DNA of 64,000 nt from NCBI GenBank assembly GCA_021787565.1, contig JAJYLT010000007.1, positions 1 through 64,000 on the forward strand. The letters are read 5' to 3'. Made by a program: the position numbers and the translations under genes. A model generated the notes under the pieces. That model was not told where the DNA came from. It made no database searches and worked only from the letters and a program-made list of their open reading frames with translations. This document shows, piece by piece, positions 7,923 to 15,737 of this stretch (its first letter is position 1; every line of letters begins with the position of its first letter). This DNA comes from Acidobacteriota bacterium. Lineage in GTDB: Bacteria > Acidobacteriota > UBA4820 > DSQY01.

Positions 7923-8304
7923 CCTGTCCAAAGTAGGCCGCCTTGCCGGCTCCGAACCACGGCTGGGCCTTGGCCGCGCCGGTGGCGCGGCGCTGGGGGC
8001 CTGGTCCGGACGCGTCCACGCGGGCGTGGCCGCGCTCCGGCCGCAGGCCCTCCGCCGCCCTTCGGGCGCCAGCCCCAGCCTTTCCTGGTGTACACCGTCC
8101 CCCCCACCCTCCATGGGTGCGCCGGCGGCGACGGACCTCCTGCTTCGTCAGCTTTCGGCGTCCGCATCCTCAGCGTACAGGGAGTACGCTTGCGGTGCGG
8201 CCGCCTCAGCTTCCTTGCATGAGGCCCATCGGCGCCGGAACGCGCCTTCCTCCGCTTCGCTCCGGAAGGCAACCCACACATATGCGAGTTCAAAATGTTT
8301 GGGA
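7923..8304. mobile_element. 380-bp hairpin-rich element, copy A
   Basis: It matches 22475-22857 over about 380 bp with scattered differences. It begins CCTGTCCAAAGTAGG and contains several short palindromes also present in the other copy, for example CCGCGCC/GGCGCGG, CCACGC/GCGTGG and CGTAC/GTACG around variable loops. Its right end is degraded (TTTGGGAT where copy B has TTGGACAG). No ORF of convincing character is conserved between the copies. I read it as a non-autonomous MITE-like element or a mobile structured RNA. Confidence 0.6.
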
Positions 8305-8529
8305 TTAGGAAGGGCCCCCTCTTTGGGCGCTCCACCCTCCACCGATCGATGGCGGCATGGAGAAACGGTACGAGGCCGCGAGGCCCGTGGGAGTGGACTC
8401 CGGGGCGAGACGGGCGGAGGCGGAAAGGCCATCGGCCTCTCGCGTTCTTTCTCTCCCCAAATCTCCAGCTCCGCCCACTCCGTGCCTCCCTCACTCCTCA
8501 CTTCCCACTCCTCGCCCTTGCCAAGGCCC

Positions 8530-8558
8530 TTGAAGGGGGGGTGTCCATTGGGTACACT
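8530..8558 (+). promoter_or_regulatory. sigma70-type promoter of nrdR-hsp20-lon
   Basis: TTGAAG (8530-8535), 17-nt spacer, TACACT (8553-8558), with nrdR starting at 8576. No CIRCE-type operator is visible. Confidence 0.55.
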
Positions 8559-8575
8559 CGCCGTGGGGGTGTGAC

Positions 8576-9046
8576 ATGCGCTGTCCGTTCTGCGGTTTCC
8601 TGGAGGACAAGGTGGTGGACTCGCGCGAGGTCTCCGGTGGAACCAGCATCCGAAGGCGGAGGGAGTGCCTGGAGTGCCACCGGCGCTTCACCTCGTACGA
8701 GCGCATCGAGACCGTTCCATACCGCGTGATCAAGAAGGACGGAAGGCGCGAGAAGTTCGATCGGGACAAGCTCCTGAACGGCCTCCTGAAGGCCTGTGAG
8801 AAGCGCCCCGTGCCCACTTCCGCCCTCGAGACCATCGTGGAGGAGGTCGAGGGGCTCCTCCAGATCGCCGCGGACCGTGAGGTCTCCACGACCGACATCG
8901 GAAACCTCGTCATGGAGAGGCTGCGGGTGCTGGACGAGGTGGCCTACGTCCGGTTCGCGTCCGTCTACCGGCAGTTCGGGGACATCACGGAGTTCCTCGA
9001 GGAGGTCCGGCACCTTCTGGAGCCCAACAAAGGCGGGCCGGCCTGA
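8576..9046 (+). CDS. nrdR: transcriptional repressor NrdR
   Basis: A 156-aa nucleotide-responsive repressor of ribonucleotide reductase genes. The N-terminal zinc ribbon is complete: MRCPFCG, then ECLECHRRFTSYER, giving the four Cys ligands. The ATP-cone follows (VIKKDGRREKFDRDKLLNG and onwards) to about residue 140, ending with the usual VRFASVYRQFGDI motif. Length matches the family (about 150-160 aa). No ribonucleotide reductase gene is in the window. Its stop overlaps the next start (TGATG), so it is coupled with the small heat-shock gene. Confidence 0.97.
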   Translation: MRCPFCGFLEDKVVDSREVSGGTSIRRRRECLECHRRFTSYERIETVPYRVIKKDGRREKFDRDKLLNGLLKACEKRPVPTSALETIVEEVEGLLQIAADREVSTTDIGNLVMERLRVLDEVAYVRFASVYRQFGDITEFLEEVRHLLEPNKGGPA

Positions 9047-9495
9047 TGCGAAGCATGGTCTCCTCGTTTCTCGAGTTGGTCCGCCTCCAGTCGGAGATGA
9101 ACAAGCTCTTCGAGGCGCTCCAGCACCTTCAGAGCGATCAGGATTTGAGTCAGGTGGGCTTCGCCACCCCCTACGACATCCTGGAGGCGCCGGACGCCAT
9201 TCTCGTGGAGGTGGACCTTCCCGGGGTCGATCCGACCTCGCTCCAGGTGGAGATGAAGGGCCATGACCTCGTGATCCGGGGAGAGCACGAGCGGACCCCG
9301 GCCTCGGGCATCGTGGCCTACCACCTGATGGAGCGGAGCCGCGGCCCCTTCACCCGGCGGCTGCAGGTGGAGGGCTCGGTGGACAGCCACAAGGCCAGCG
9401 CCACGTATGCGGCGGGGGTCCTCACCATCCACCTGCCGCGCCTGCCCGAACGCAGGGGCCGGGTCACGCGCGTGCCCGTCCAGGTCAAGGGATGA
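9046..9495 (+). CDS. Hsp20/alpha-crystallin family small heat-shock protein
   Basis: A 149-aa ATP-independent holdase chaperone. The alpha-crystallin domain runs from about residue 42 (TPYDILEAPDAILVEVDLPGV) through EMKGHDLVIRGEHER to SATYAAGVLTIHLPRL, which contains the conserved A-x-x-x-G-V-L-x-I box. The short helical N-terminus suits oligomer assembly. The start overlaps the nrdR stop; ATG 9055 is an alternative. Placement directly before lon suggests a shared role in handling misfolded protein. Confidence 0.93.
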   Translation: MRSMVSSFLELVRLQSEMNKLFEALQHLQSDQDLSQVGFATPYDILEAPDAILVEVDLPGVDPTSLQVEMKGHDLVIRGEHERTPASGIVAYHLMERSRGPFTRRLQVEGSVDSHKASATYAAGVLTIHLPRLPERRGRVTRVPVQVKG

Positions 9496-9501
9496 TCCAT
9501 C

Positions 9502-11907
9502 ATGGCCAAAGATAGCGCCCTGCCCCTGGCCATTCCGGGGCGTCTTCCTGTCTGGGAGCTGGAGGAGCGGGTCGTCTTTCCCTACGCGGTCTCGACCCTC
9601 ACGCTGCCGCTGCCGGACAGCAAGGCCCTCCTCGAAGAGGCCCACGCCAACGGAGATCTGCTCGTACTGTTTCCGGTCCCCAAGGGACCGAGGAAGCCGG
9701 CTTCGGGCATCGGGGTCGTGGCCCTGCTCCTGCGCATGGGGCCCGGCGGGGCAGGAGAGGGCCTCCTGCTGGCCCAGGGTGCGGCCCGCGTGCGGGTCAC
9801 CCTCGGCAGGCGGCGGGGCGCGGTCCGGTGGGCCGAGATTCAGCCCCTCCCGGACGTCAGCGGGCCCACCTCCACCCTCACCTCCGCGGCCCTCCGGCGC
9901 AGCGTGCTGGAGAAGCTGGACCAGCTCTCGGGGACGCCCCGGGGCATCGGGAGCGACGTCCGGGAGTTTCTGGGAACCATTCAGGACCCGGGGCGACTGG
10001 CCGATCTGGTGGCCGCGCAGGTGGAGCTCCCGTTCGACCAAGCCCTGGGCCTCCTGGAACAGCCCGACGTCCTGGCGCGCCTGAACCTCCTGCTGAAATA
10101 CCTCTCCGCCGAGATGGAGATCGTGGCCATCCAGGAGCGGCTGAACCGCCAGACCCGCGACGAGATGGATAAGCGTCAGCGGGAGTACTACCTCCGGCAG
10201 CAGCTCGAAGCCATCCAGTCCGAACTCTCGGGCGAGGAGGGAGGCGAGGGCAACGGCGAGACCCTCTACCGCAAGCGGCTGGAGTCCGAGAGCATCTCGC
10301 CGGAGGCCCGGGCCATCCTGGAGAGGGAGGTCGCGAAGCTGGGGCGGTTCTCACCCTTCTCGGAGGAGCTCAGCCAGCTTCGGGCCTATCTCGACCTGGT
10401 CTTCGATCTTCCCTGGGGGGTGGTGACCCCCGACAATCTCGATCTGGTCAAGGCCCAGAAAGACCTGGACCGGGAGCACTACGGACTCAAGAAGGTCAAA
10501 GAACGCATCCTGGAATACCTGGCGGTCTGCAAGCTCAGGGGAGCGCATCCGGGTACGCTCTTCTGCTTCGTGGGTCCCCCCGGGGTGGGGAAGACGTCGC
10601 TCGGAAGGGCCATCGCCAGGACCCTCGGCCGCAAGTTCGTGCGCATGTCCCTGGGCGGCGTGCGCGACGAGGCGGAGATCCGGGGCCACCGGCGGACCTA
10701 CCTGGGGGCCATGCCCGGCCGCATCGTCCAGGGCATCAAGAATGCGGGAAGCATCAACCCCGTGTTCGTGCTGGACGAGGTGGACAAGATGGGCTCGGAC
10801 TGGCGGGGAGATCCCTCCTCCGCCCTGCTGGAGGCCCTCGATCCCGAACAGAACCGGGAGTACGTGGACCACTACCTCGGCTTCCCCTTCGACCTGTCCA
10901 GGGTCATGTTCATCGCCACGGCCAACACGCTCGACGGCATCCACCCGGCCTTGCTGGACCGGCTCGAGATCCTGGAACTCCCCGGCTACACCGAAGAGGA
11001 GAAGCTGGCCATCGCGCGAAGGCACCTGCTCCCCAAGCAGAAGACCGTCCACGGCCTCAAGGACGTGGAGCTGGAGCTCACGGACCCGGCCATCCTCTCA
11101 CTCATCCGCCGCTACACCCGGGAGGCCGGCGTGCGGGGTTTGGAACGGGGCTTGGAGAGCGTGCTGAGGAAGCTGGCGAGAAAGGTGGCGGGTGGCGGGA
11201 AGGGCCCCTTCCGGATCGAGCCGGCGGAGCTGCGGAGGCTCCTGGGACTACCGCGCTACCTGGAGGAGGAGCGGCTCCGAAGCGATGCCTCCGGGGTGGC
11301 GACAGGCCTGGCCTGGACCGAGACGGGGGGCGAACTCCTCTTCGTGGAGGCCACGGCCACCCCCGGCAGCGGCAGCCTGGCCCTCACGGGACAGCTCGGA
11401 GAGGTGATGCGGGAATCGGCCCAGGCGGCCCTCACCTACATCAAGGAGCACCTCGAGGAGTGGGGGATGGATCCCAAGCTGCTCTCCAAGAAAGACATCC
11501 ACGTCCACGTGCCGGAGGGGGCCATCCCCAAGGACGGCCCCTCGGCGGGGATCACCATCGCCACGGCCGTACTCTCCACCCTCTCGGGTCTCACCGTCTC
11601 TCGGAACACCGCCTTCACGGGTGAGATCACCCTGAGGGGCAAGGTGCTCCCCGTGGGCGGCCTGCGCGAGAAGCTCCTGGCGGCCCAGAGGGCGGGGCTC
11701 CAGCGCGTCATCCTTCCCTACGGCAACCGCCACGAGAGGAGGGAGTTTCCTCCATCCGTGGCCCGCTCACTGGAGCTGTTCTGGGCCAAGGACATGGGGG
11801 AGGTGTTCCGGGCGGCGCTGCCGGGCCTCGCCGATCTCAGGCGAAGGGGCAAGACCAAGGCCCACGGCGACGAAGCACCCTCCAAAGCGCGCAAGAAACG
11901 CGGGTGA
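9502..11907 (+). CDS. lon: ATP-dependent protease Lon
   Basis: An 801-aa cytosolic AAA+ protease. Order of parts: a divergent N-terminal substrate-recognition domain (about 1-200), a coiled-coil linker with [17 protein letters not shown], an AAA+ module with Walker A GPPGVGKT (357-364) and Walker [12 protein letters not shown], then the proteolytic domain with the Ser-Lys dyad in [14 protein letters not shown] (Ser about 680) and [14 protein letters not shown] (Lys about 723). The length is normal for LonA. A basic tail of about 25 residues ends the protein. It is the third gene of nrdR-hsp20-lon, 6 nt after the hsp20 stop. Confidence 0.98.
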   Translation: MAKDSALPLAIPGRLPVWELEERVVFPYAVSTLTLPLPDSKALLEEAHANGDLLVLFPVPKGPRKPASGIGVVALLLRMGPGGAGEGLLLAQGAARVRVTLGRRRGAVRWAEIQPLPDVSGPTSTLTSAALRRSVLEKLDQLSGTPRGIGSDVREFLGTIQDPGRLADLVAAQVELPFDQALGLLEQPDVLARLNLLLKYLSAEMEIVAIQERLNRQTRDEMDKRQREYYLRQQLEAIQSELSGEEGGEGNGETLYRKRLESESISPEARAILEREVAKLGRFSPFSEELSQLRAYLDLVFDLPWGVVTPDNLDLVKAQKDLDREHYGLKKVKERILEYLAVCKLRGAHPGTLFCFVGPPGVGKTSLGRAIARTLGRKFVRMSLGGVRDEAEIRGHRRTYLGAMPGRIVQGIKNAGSINPVFVLDEVDKMGSDWRGDPSSALLEALDPEQNREYVDHYLGFPFDLSRVMFIATANTLDGIHPALLDRLEILELPGYTEEEKLAIARRHLLPKQKTVHGLKDVELELTDPAILSLIRRYTREAGVRGLERGLESVLRKLARKVAGGGKGPFRIEPAELRRLLGLPRYLEEERLRSDASGVATGLAWTETGGELLFVEATATPGSGSLALTGQLGEVMRESAQAALTYIKEHLEEWGMDPKLLSKKDIHVHVPEGAIPKDGPSAGITIATAVLSTLSGLTVSRNTAFTGEITLRGKVLPVGGLREKLLAAQRAGLQRVILPYGNRHERREFPPSVARSLELFWAKDMGEVFRAALPGLADLRRRGKTKAHGDEAPSKARKKRG

Positions 11908-11930
11908 GGCCCGCCCGCCTGTGGGGCCTC
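11906..11930 (+). terminator. hairpin after lon, no T-run
   Basis: GAGGCCC and GGGCCTC form a perfect 7-bp stem around an 11-nt loop between lon and the convergent DUF4388 gene. There is no poly-T tract, so it may be a transcript-end barrier rather than a classical terminator. Confidence 0.35.
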
Positions 11931-11986
11931 TCGCGGCGAGACATGAAAGGTCGTGATCTCAGGGTGTCCGCCGCCGGGCGTCCGTA

Positions 11987-13240
11987 TCACTCCGTGGTTT
12001 CTGCGGAAGAGAACATGAGGTCCTGAAGGAGTTCCCCGGAGGGGCCCCGGGCGGCCAGCGTGTAGCCGTTGCCCGTGGCCTGGTAGATCAGTGGGAAACG
12101 GTAGGCGTCCACCAGGTTCCTCGGAGGCAGGTTTTCCTCCTGGACGAGCACGGAGAGATTGGCCGGCAGGTGCCCCGTGCGGAGCTCGTATTCCCTGACG
12201 GATTGGCAGACGCGCTGGAGCTTGAGCCGCGTATCCAGGACCATGCGATCGCGCTGCGCGGAGCGGTCGGCCCAGGGCAGGTGATCGAGCGGGTGAAAGG
12301 GGAGGAGGAGGACGGAGAGTCCGATCCAGGCCCAGAAAAGCGGCATGGCCAAGTTCTCCAGGGCGGCCGGAGCAAGGAAGAACCGCCGTGGCGCGGGGAA
12401 GGCCTCCTCCTGAACGGGCAGGATGGGGCGGATGATCTGGCGGTTCAGGAGCTCGAAGAGCGACTTGCACGTCTCGAACTCGTTCAGGCCGCTGCGGTCG
12501 ATGATCTCCTGCACGGTGAAGACCCCGTTGACGTGCTGGTAGACGGCCATCTCCTCCTGGCTGAGCCTCAACTGGACCGCCGTGCCCTCGGCCGGTCCCG
12601 ATTGTTCCTGAGCGACGCTCCCCGGCGGCTGCTCCCCCAAGAGTCCATCGAGTCCACCGGGCGACAGGTCCACCCGGGTGTCGAGGATGGGCGGGGCCGG
12701 GAGGGAGATTTTCTCGAAGACCTTATCGAAGGTGGGGATCTTCTTCTCGATGAGGGGCCACTCGTCGAGCATCCGGATGCCTTCCATCAGGATGCTCTCG
12801 GCGGACATCGGGGTCACGTACTCCCGGTCGTACTCCACCGAATCGCGAGCTTCGAAGTTGTAGTCCCCGTCCTTCCACCTGAAGAGGCGGAAGATGGTCT
12901 GCTGCATCTGGATGGCCAGGGCCGTGCGGAGGCTCTCGGGATCGATGAAGTTCTCCGCCACGAGGATGTAGCCCAGGCGCTGGAGGGTCTGCTTCTGCAC
13001 CTCGAGGGCCTTGGCCAGCTCCTCCTTCGAGATCCTGGCGGTCTTCACCAGCACGTGGCCCAGCCGGTCCTCGATGCGCTTGTTCAGGGACTCGGCGCCC
13101 ACGACGGTCCCTTCGAGAAAGGTGACGGTGACCACGTCCTGGTCGCTTCTGAGGGTCAGGTACCCCGTCTTCTTTTGAAGCGAGATCAACTGGAAAATGT
13201 CGGCCAGGCTGAAGTCTTTCAGGGTTCCCGCGAGAGCCAT
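11987..13240 (-). CDS. DUF4388 domain protein with pseudopilin-like C-terminus
   Basis: A 417-aa protein. Residues 1-120 match DUF4388 (PATAN-type): MALAGTLKDFSLADIFQLIS and KKTGYLTLR, then a region with LGHVLVKTARISKEELAKAL. Such domains occur in signalling proteins of gliding and sensory systems. A winged-helix-like stretch (about 225-275) follows, then one hydrophobic helix (about 297-316) and a C-terminal segment with regularly spaced NLVDAYRFPLIYQATGNGYT, which resembles the GspG-type pseudopilin fold. It is last in a minus-strand run after the TPR protein (18-nt gap). Function unknown. Confidence 0.75.
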   Translation of the reverse strand: MALAGTLKDFSLADIFQLISLQKKTGYLTLRSDQDVVTVTFLEGTVVGAESLNKRIEDRLGHVLVKTARISKEELAKALEVQKQTLQRLGYILVAENFIDPESLRTALAIQMQQTIFRLFRWKDGDYNFEARDSVEYDREYVTPMSAESILMEGIRMLDEWPLIEKKIPTFDKVFEKISLPAPPILDTRVDLSPGGLDGLLGEQPPGSVAQEQSGPAEGTAVQLRLSQEEMAVYQHVNGVFTVQEIIDRSGLNEFETCKSLFELLNRQIIRPILPVQEEAFPAPRRFFLAPAALENLAMPLFWAWIGLSVLLLPFHPLDHLPWADRSAQRDRMVLDTRLKLQRVCQSVREYELRTGHLPANLSVLVQEENLPPRNLVDAYRFPLIYQATGNGYTLAARGPSGELLQDLMFSSAETTE

Positions 13241-13258
13241 GGTCTACCCCCGATAGGG

Positions 13259-15253
13259 CTACTTTCCGCTGAGCAGGGCTTGAAGCCCGAACAGGAGCCA
13301 GATGAGGGCAGCCAGCCCGCCGCCCACGAGCCACATGAGGGTGTGGAAGGGCGCCGTGCTCACCATCCCCGGTATGGGAAGGGGAAATCCGACGAACGGA
13401 AGGGCGAAGGCCACCAGCAGCCCGCACCACAGGAACAGCAGGAATATGGCCGAATAGGGACGGTCCTCGAGAAAGAGGTTGGCTCCCGGCGCCGCGAAGG
13501 CCAGCACCAGGCGCTGAACCCTCTGGAGTTTCAGGTGCCGCTCCACCTCATAGTTCTTCTTGATCCGCGCCTCGGGCGAGACGCCGTCCTGCCGGATGAA
13601 AAGGTGCACGCACTGGGAGCAGAAGGACTCGAATTCGAGGGAGGTCTTGCAGCGGCCGCAGAAGGGCTGTCCGCACTTGGCGCAGGCCCGAGCGAAATAG
13701 CCGGCCTTCTTGCTGAGGGCCAGGCCCAGGAAGGCCAGGGCGAAGACGAGCGCCATGAGGGAGAAGGGAGGAAGGAACAGGTACCCGGCCCAAGTATCGG
13801 CGCTCTTGACGGGACCCTTCAGGCTGCTCTCCGGCAGGTCAAGCCGCGCGGCGATGTCCGTCGTCTTGGTGAGGGGGAGCCAGACCGGGATGGGGCTCAG
13901 ATCCTCGGCCTCGGAGTTCCGGATGACGCCAAGGAGTCCCGCCTTGAGCGCCCCCGCCTTGTCCTGGTCGGTCTTGGAGGCCGAGAAGTCGAAGACCTTG
14001 TTCTCCGCGAAGGAGCGGTTCAGGTAGGCCACGGCAAGGTTCGGCTGGATGGCCGTCGCCTTGGTGAATGCCTGGATGGCCTCCTGGTAGCGGTTCTCGT
14101 AGTAGTAGATGCATCCCACGTTGTTGTAGACGCCGGCGTTGTCCGGCGAGTCCTTCAGGAGGCCCTGGTACAGGTTTTCAGCCTTCATGTAGCTGCCGTG
14201 CAGGAGGTAGCGGCTGGCGAGGATGTAGGTGTAGGTCCCGCGGAGGGGATCCTGGGCCCCGAGGTGCTCCACCAGGCCGGCGTCCAGACCCACGCCGATC
14301 CGGTGCGCGTAGCAGCGCAGGTTCGAGGCGTTGGGCGGGGCCGCGGTGAGGTAGAGCCGCTGCTGGTAAAACGTGTTGACGGCGCCGCTCAGCACGAAAA
14401 GGGCCACGGCGACGAGGATGACGGCCCGTTGGGGCCACCGGGCGTAGACCAGGAAGAGGCCCGCCCAGTAAATGATCCACCAGTAGCCCGAGAGGAAGAG
14501 CAGGGAGGGCAGGAAGAGGCCGATCAGCCCCGCCGCTTCGACCCACTGGGACTCTCCTCCTCCCAGCCACTCCCGAATGTCGTGGCGGAGAAGGGCCTGA
14601 TACTTGATCACGAGCATGAGCGCGAGCACGCCCAAGAGGAGGAAGGCGGTCAGACGGAGCCAGAGCCCCAGGTTCGCCAGGGCCGCCCACCGGGTCTCGA
14701 TGTTCTGCACGCTCAGGAAGAGGGCGGTCAGGGCTTCGTAGTAAAACTCACCCGAGAGGAGGCCGCCCTTGCTCCTCGCCGCCGCCGCCAGCGCCAGGTG
14801 CACGGCCGGATGGCCCGGATCGAAGGAGAGGGCGTAACGGCTGAGGCGCTGAAACTCCTCCATGTTCCCGTGGGCGCTGGCCCGGTAGGCCAGGGCCAGG
14901 AAAATTTCCGCCACGTCCGGCGAGGGCCGCAGTCCGCGTTCCACGCAGTAGTCCGTCAGCTCCGAGACCAGCTGATCCTGGTCCTCCGTGGTCTTCGCGT
15001 TCTTGAATGCCTCGATGTAGCGGGTGATGGTGGTCTGATTGTTGACGTCCACCAGGGATTCGTACGAACTGGCCATCTGCCGGCGAATCGCGTTCGGATC
15101 AAGCTGGATGGTCGGGCCCTGCGCCGAGGCGGGCGGGGCGGCCGTCGGGCGCACCTTCGCGCGGCCCTGTCCCCGGGCAGGGCAGGCCAGCGAGAGCAGG
15201 CACAAGGTCACCACCAGCACCGGAGCTGTCAGGGACGCCCGACGGGATCTCAT
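13259..15253 (-). CDS. TPR-containing membrane protein with double-CxxC motif
   Basis: A 664-aa protein. A signal/anchor segment starts at residue 10; a helical repeat region follows, then a bundle of hydrophobic helices (about 190-310), TPR units (about 355-440, e.g. AGVYNNVGCIYYYENRYQEA), another helix, and a cysteine cluster CAKCGQPFCGRCKTSLEFES with a further CSQC that could bind zinc, before two final membrane segments. ATG 15253 is the true start: it overlaps the DUF1844 stop (ATGA) and begins a signal-like sequence. Function unknown; the zinc ribbon and TPRs suggest protein-protein contacts at the membrane. Confidence 0.8.
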   Translation of the reverse strand: MRSRRASLTAPVLVVTLCLLSLACPARGQGRAKVRPTAAPPASAQGPTIQLDPNAIRRQMASSYESLVDVNNQTTITRYIEAFKNAKTTEDQDQLVSELTDYCVERGLRPSPDVAEIFLALAYRASAHGNMEEFQRLSRYALSFDPGHPAVHLALAAAARSKGGLLSGEFYYEALTALFLSVQNIETRWAALANLGLWLRLTAFLLLGVLALMLVIKYQALLRHDIREWLGGGESQWVEAAGLIGLFLPSLLFLSGYWWIIYWAGLFLVYARWPQRAVILVAVALFVLSGAVNTFYQQRLYLTAAPPNASNLRCYAHRIGVGLDAGLVEHLGAQDPLRGTYTYILASRYLLHGSYMKAENLYQGLLKDSPDNAGVYNNVGCIYYYENRYQEAIQAFTKATAIQPNLAVAYLNRSFAENKVFDFSASKTDQDKAGALKAGLLGVIRNSEAEDLSPIPVWLPLTKTTDIAARLDLPESSLKGPVKSADTWAGYLFLPPFSLMALVFALAFLGLALSKKAGYFARACAKCGQPFCGRCKTSLEFESFCSQCVHLFIRQDGVSPEARIKKNYEVERHLKLQRVQRLVLAFAAPGANLFLEDRPYSAIFLLFLWCGLLVAFALPFVGFPLPIPGMVSTAPFHTLMWLVGGGLAALIWLLFGLQALLSGK

Positions 15254-15711
15254 GGCCCGATCTTCTGCCTTACCTGCACGTACACCAGTTTGAGTTCGTA
15301 TAGGATCTTGTCCAGAACGTCCTTCTCGTAAGGATCGAGATTGCCCCGGGTCTTCCGCGCCAGCATCTCGAGAATGTCGATGTAGGAGGCGGCGGCCTCC
15401 AGGTTGACCTCGGAGAGGCCCCCGGAGGGTTCGGGGATCTGGCCCAGGCTCATGTAGCACGAGGTGCTCAGGGAGAGAACGAGCTCCGTGAAGACGGACG
15501 GCTGCCCGGGCTCCCGATTCCTGCCCGGCTTCTCCGGCTCAGGCTTGGGCTCGGGAACGGGAGCGGAGGAGGAAGCCGGGGCAGGCGCCGGCTGCCCGAT
15601 CGCGACCGGCTTCTCTTCCGGGGGGATCTCCTCTTCCTTCCGGCGGTCGCCTTCACGGGTGAAGTGCCGCCTGTCCAAGATCCTGACAGGGTTCTTGTCC
15701 TGCTCCTCCAA
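15250..15711 (-). CDS. DUF1844 family protein
   Basis: About 153 aa. The family core is at the C-terminus: SLSTSCYMSLGQIPEPSGG, EAAASYIDILEMLARKTRGN and the downstream LKLVYVQVRQK. The N-terminal third is a Pro/Glu/Ala-rich linker after VRILDRRHF, also typical of the family. I prefer TTG at 15711, which has AAAAGGAGG six bases upstream; GTG at 15741 would overlap the msbA-like stop by 4 nt and is the alternative. Function is unknown in the family. Confidence 0.85.
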   Translation of the reverse strand: MEEQDKNPVRILDRRHFTREGDRRKEEEIPPEEKPVAIGQPAPAPASSSAPVPEPKPEPEKPGRNREPGQPSVFTELVLSLSTSCYMSLGQIPEPSGGLSEVNLEAAASYIDILEMLARKTRGNLDPYEKDVLDKILYELKLVYVQVRQKIGP

Positions 15712-15737
15712 GAAGGGCCTCCTTTTGAGCCAGCTTA

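Larger units (their letters stand above)
7847..8529. other. long intergenic region carrying a dispersed element
   Basis: No gene supported. It contains a short dispersed motif (7867-7897) and copy A of a 380-bp hairpin-rich element (7923-8304). From 8305 to 8529 I see only low-information sequence plus a few degenerate TCACTTC-type heptamers near 8490-8512. Confidence 0.6.

Noticed and set aside
12170-15331. 1053-codon plus-strand open frame
   Set aside because: It is antisense to the DUF4388 and TPR genes, which have coherent domains, signal peptides and overlapping starts; the plus frame is a high-GC shadow rich in Arg, Glu, Gly and His.
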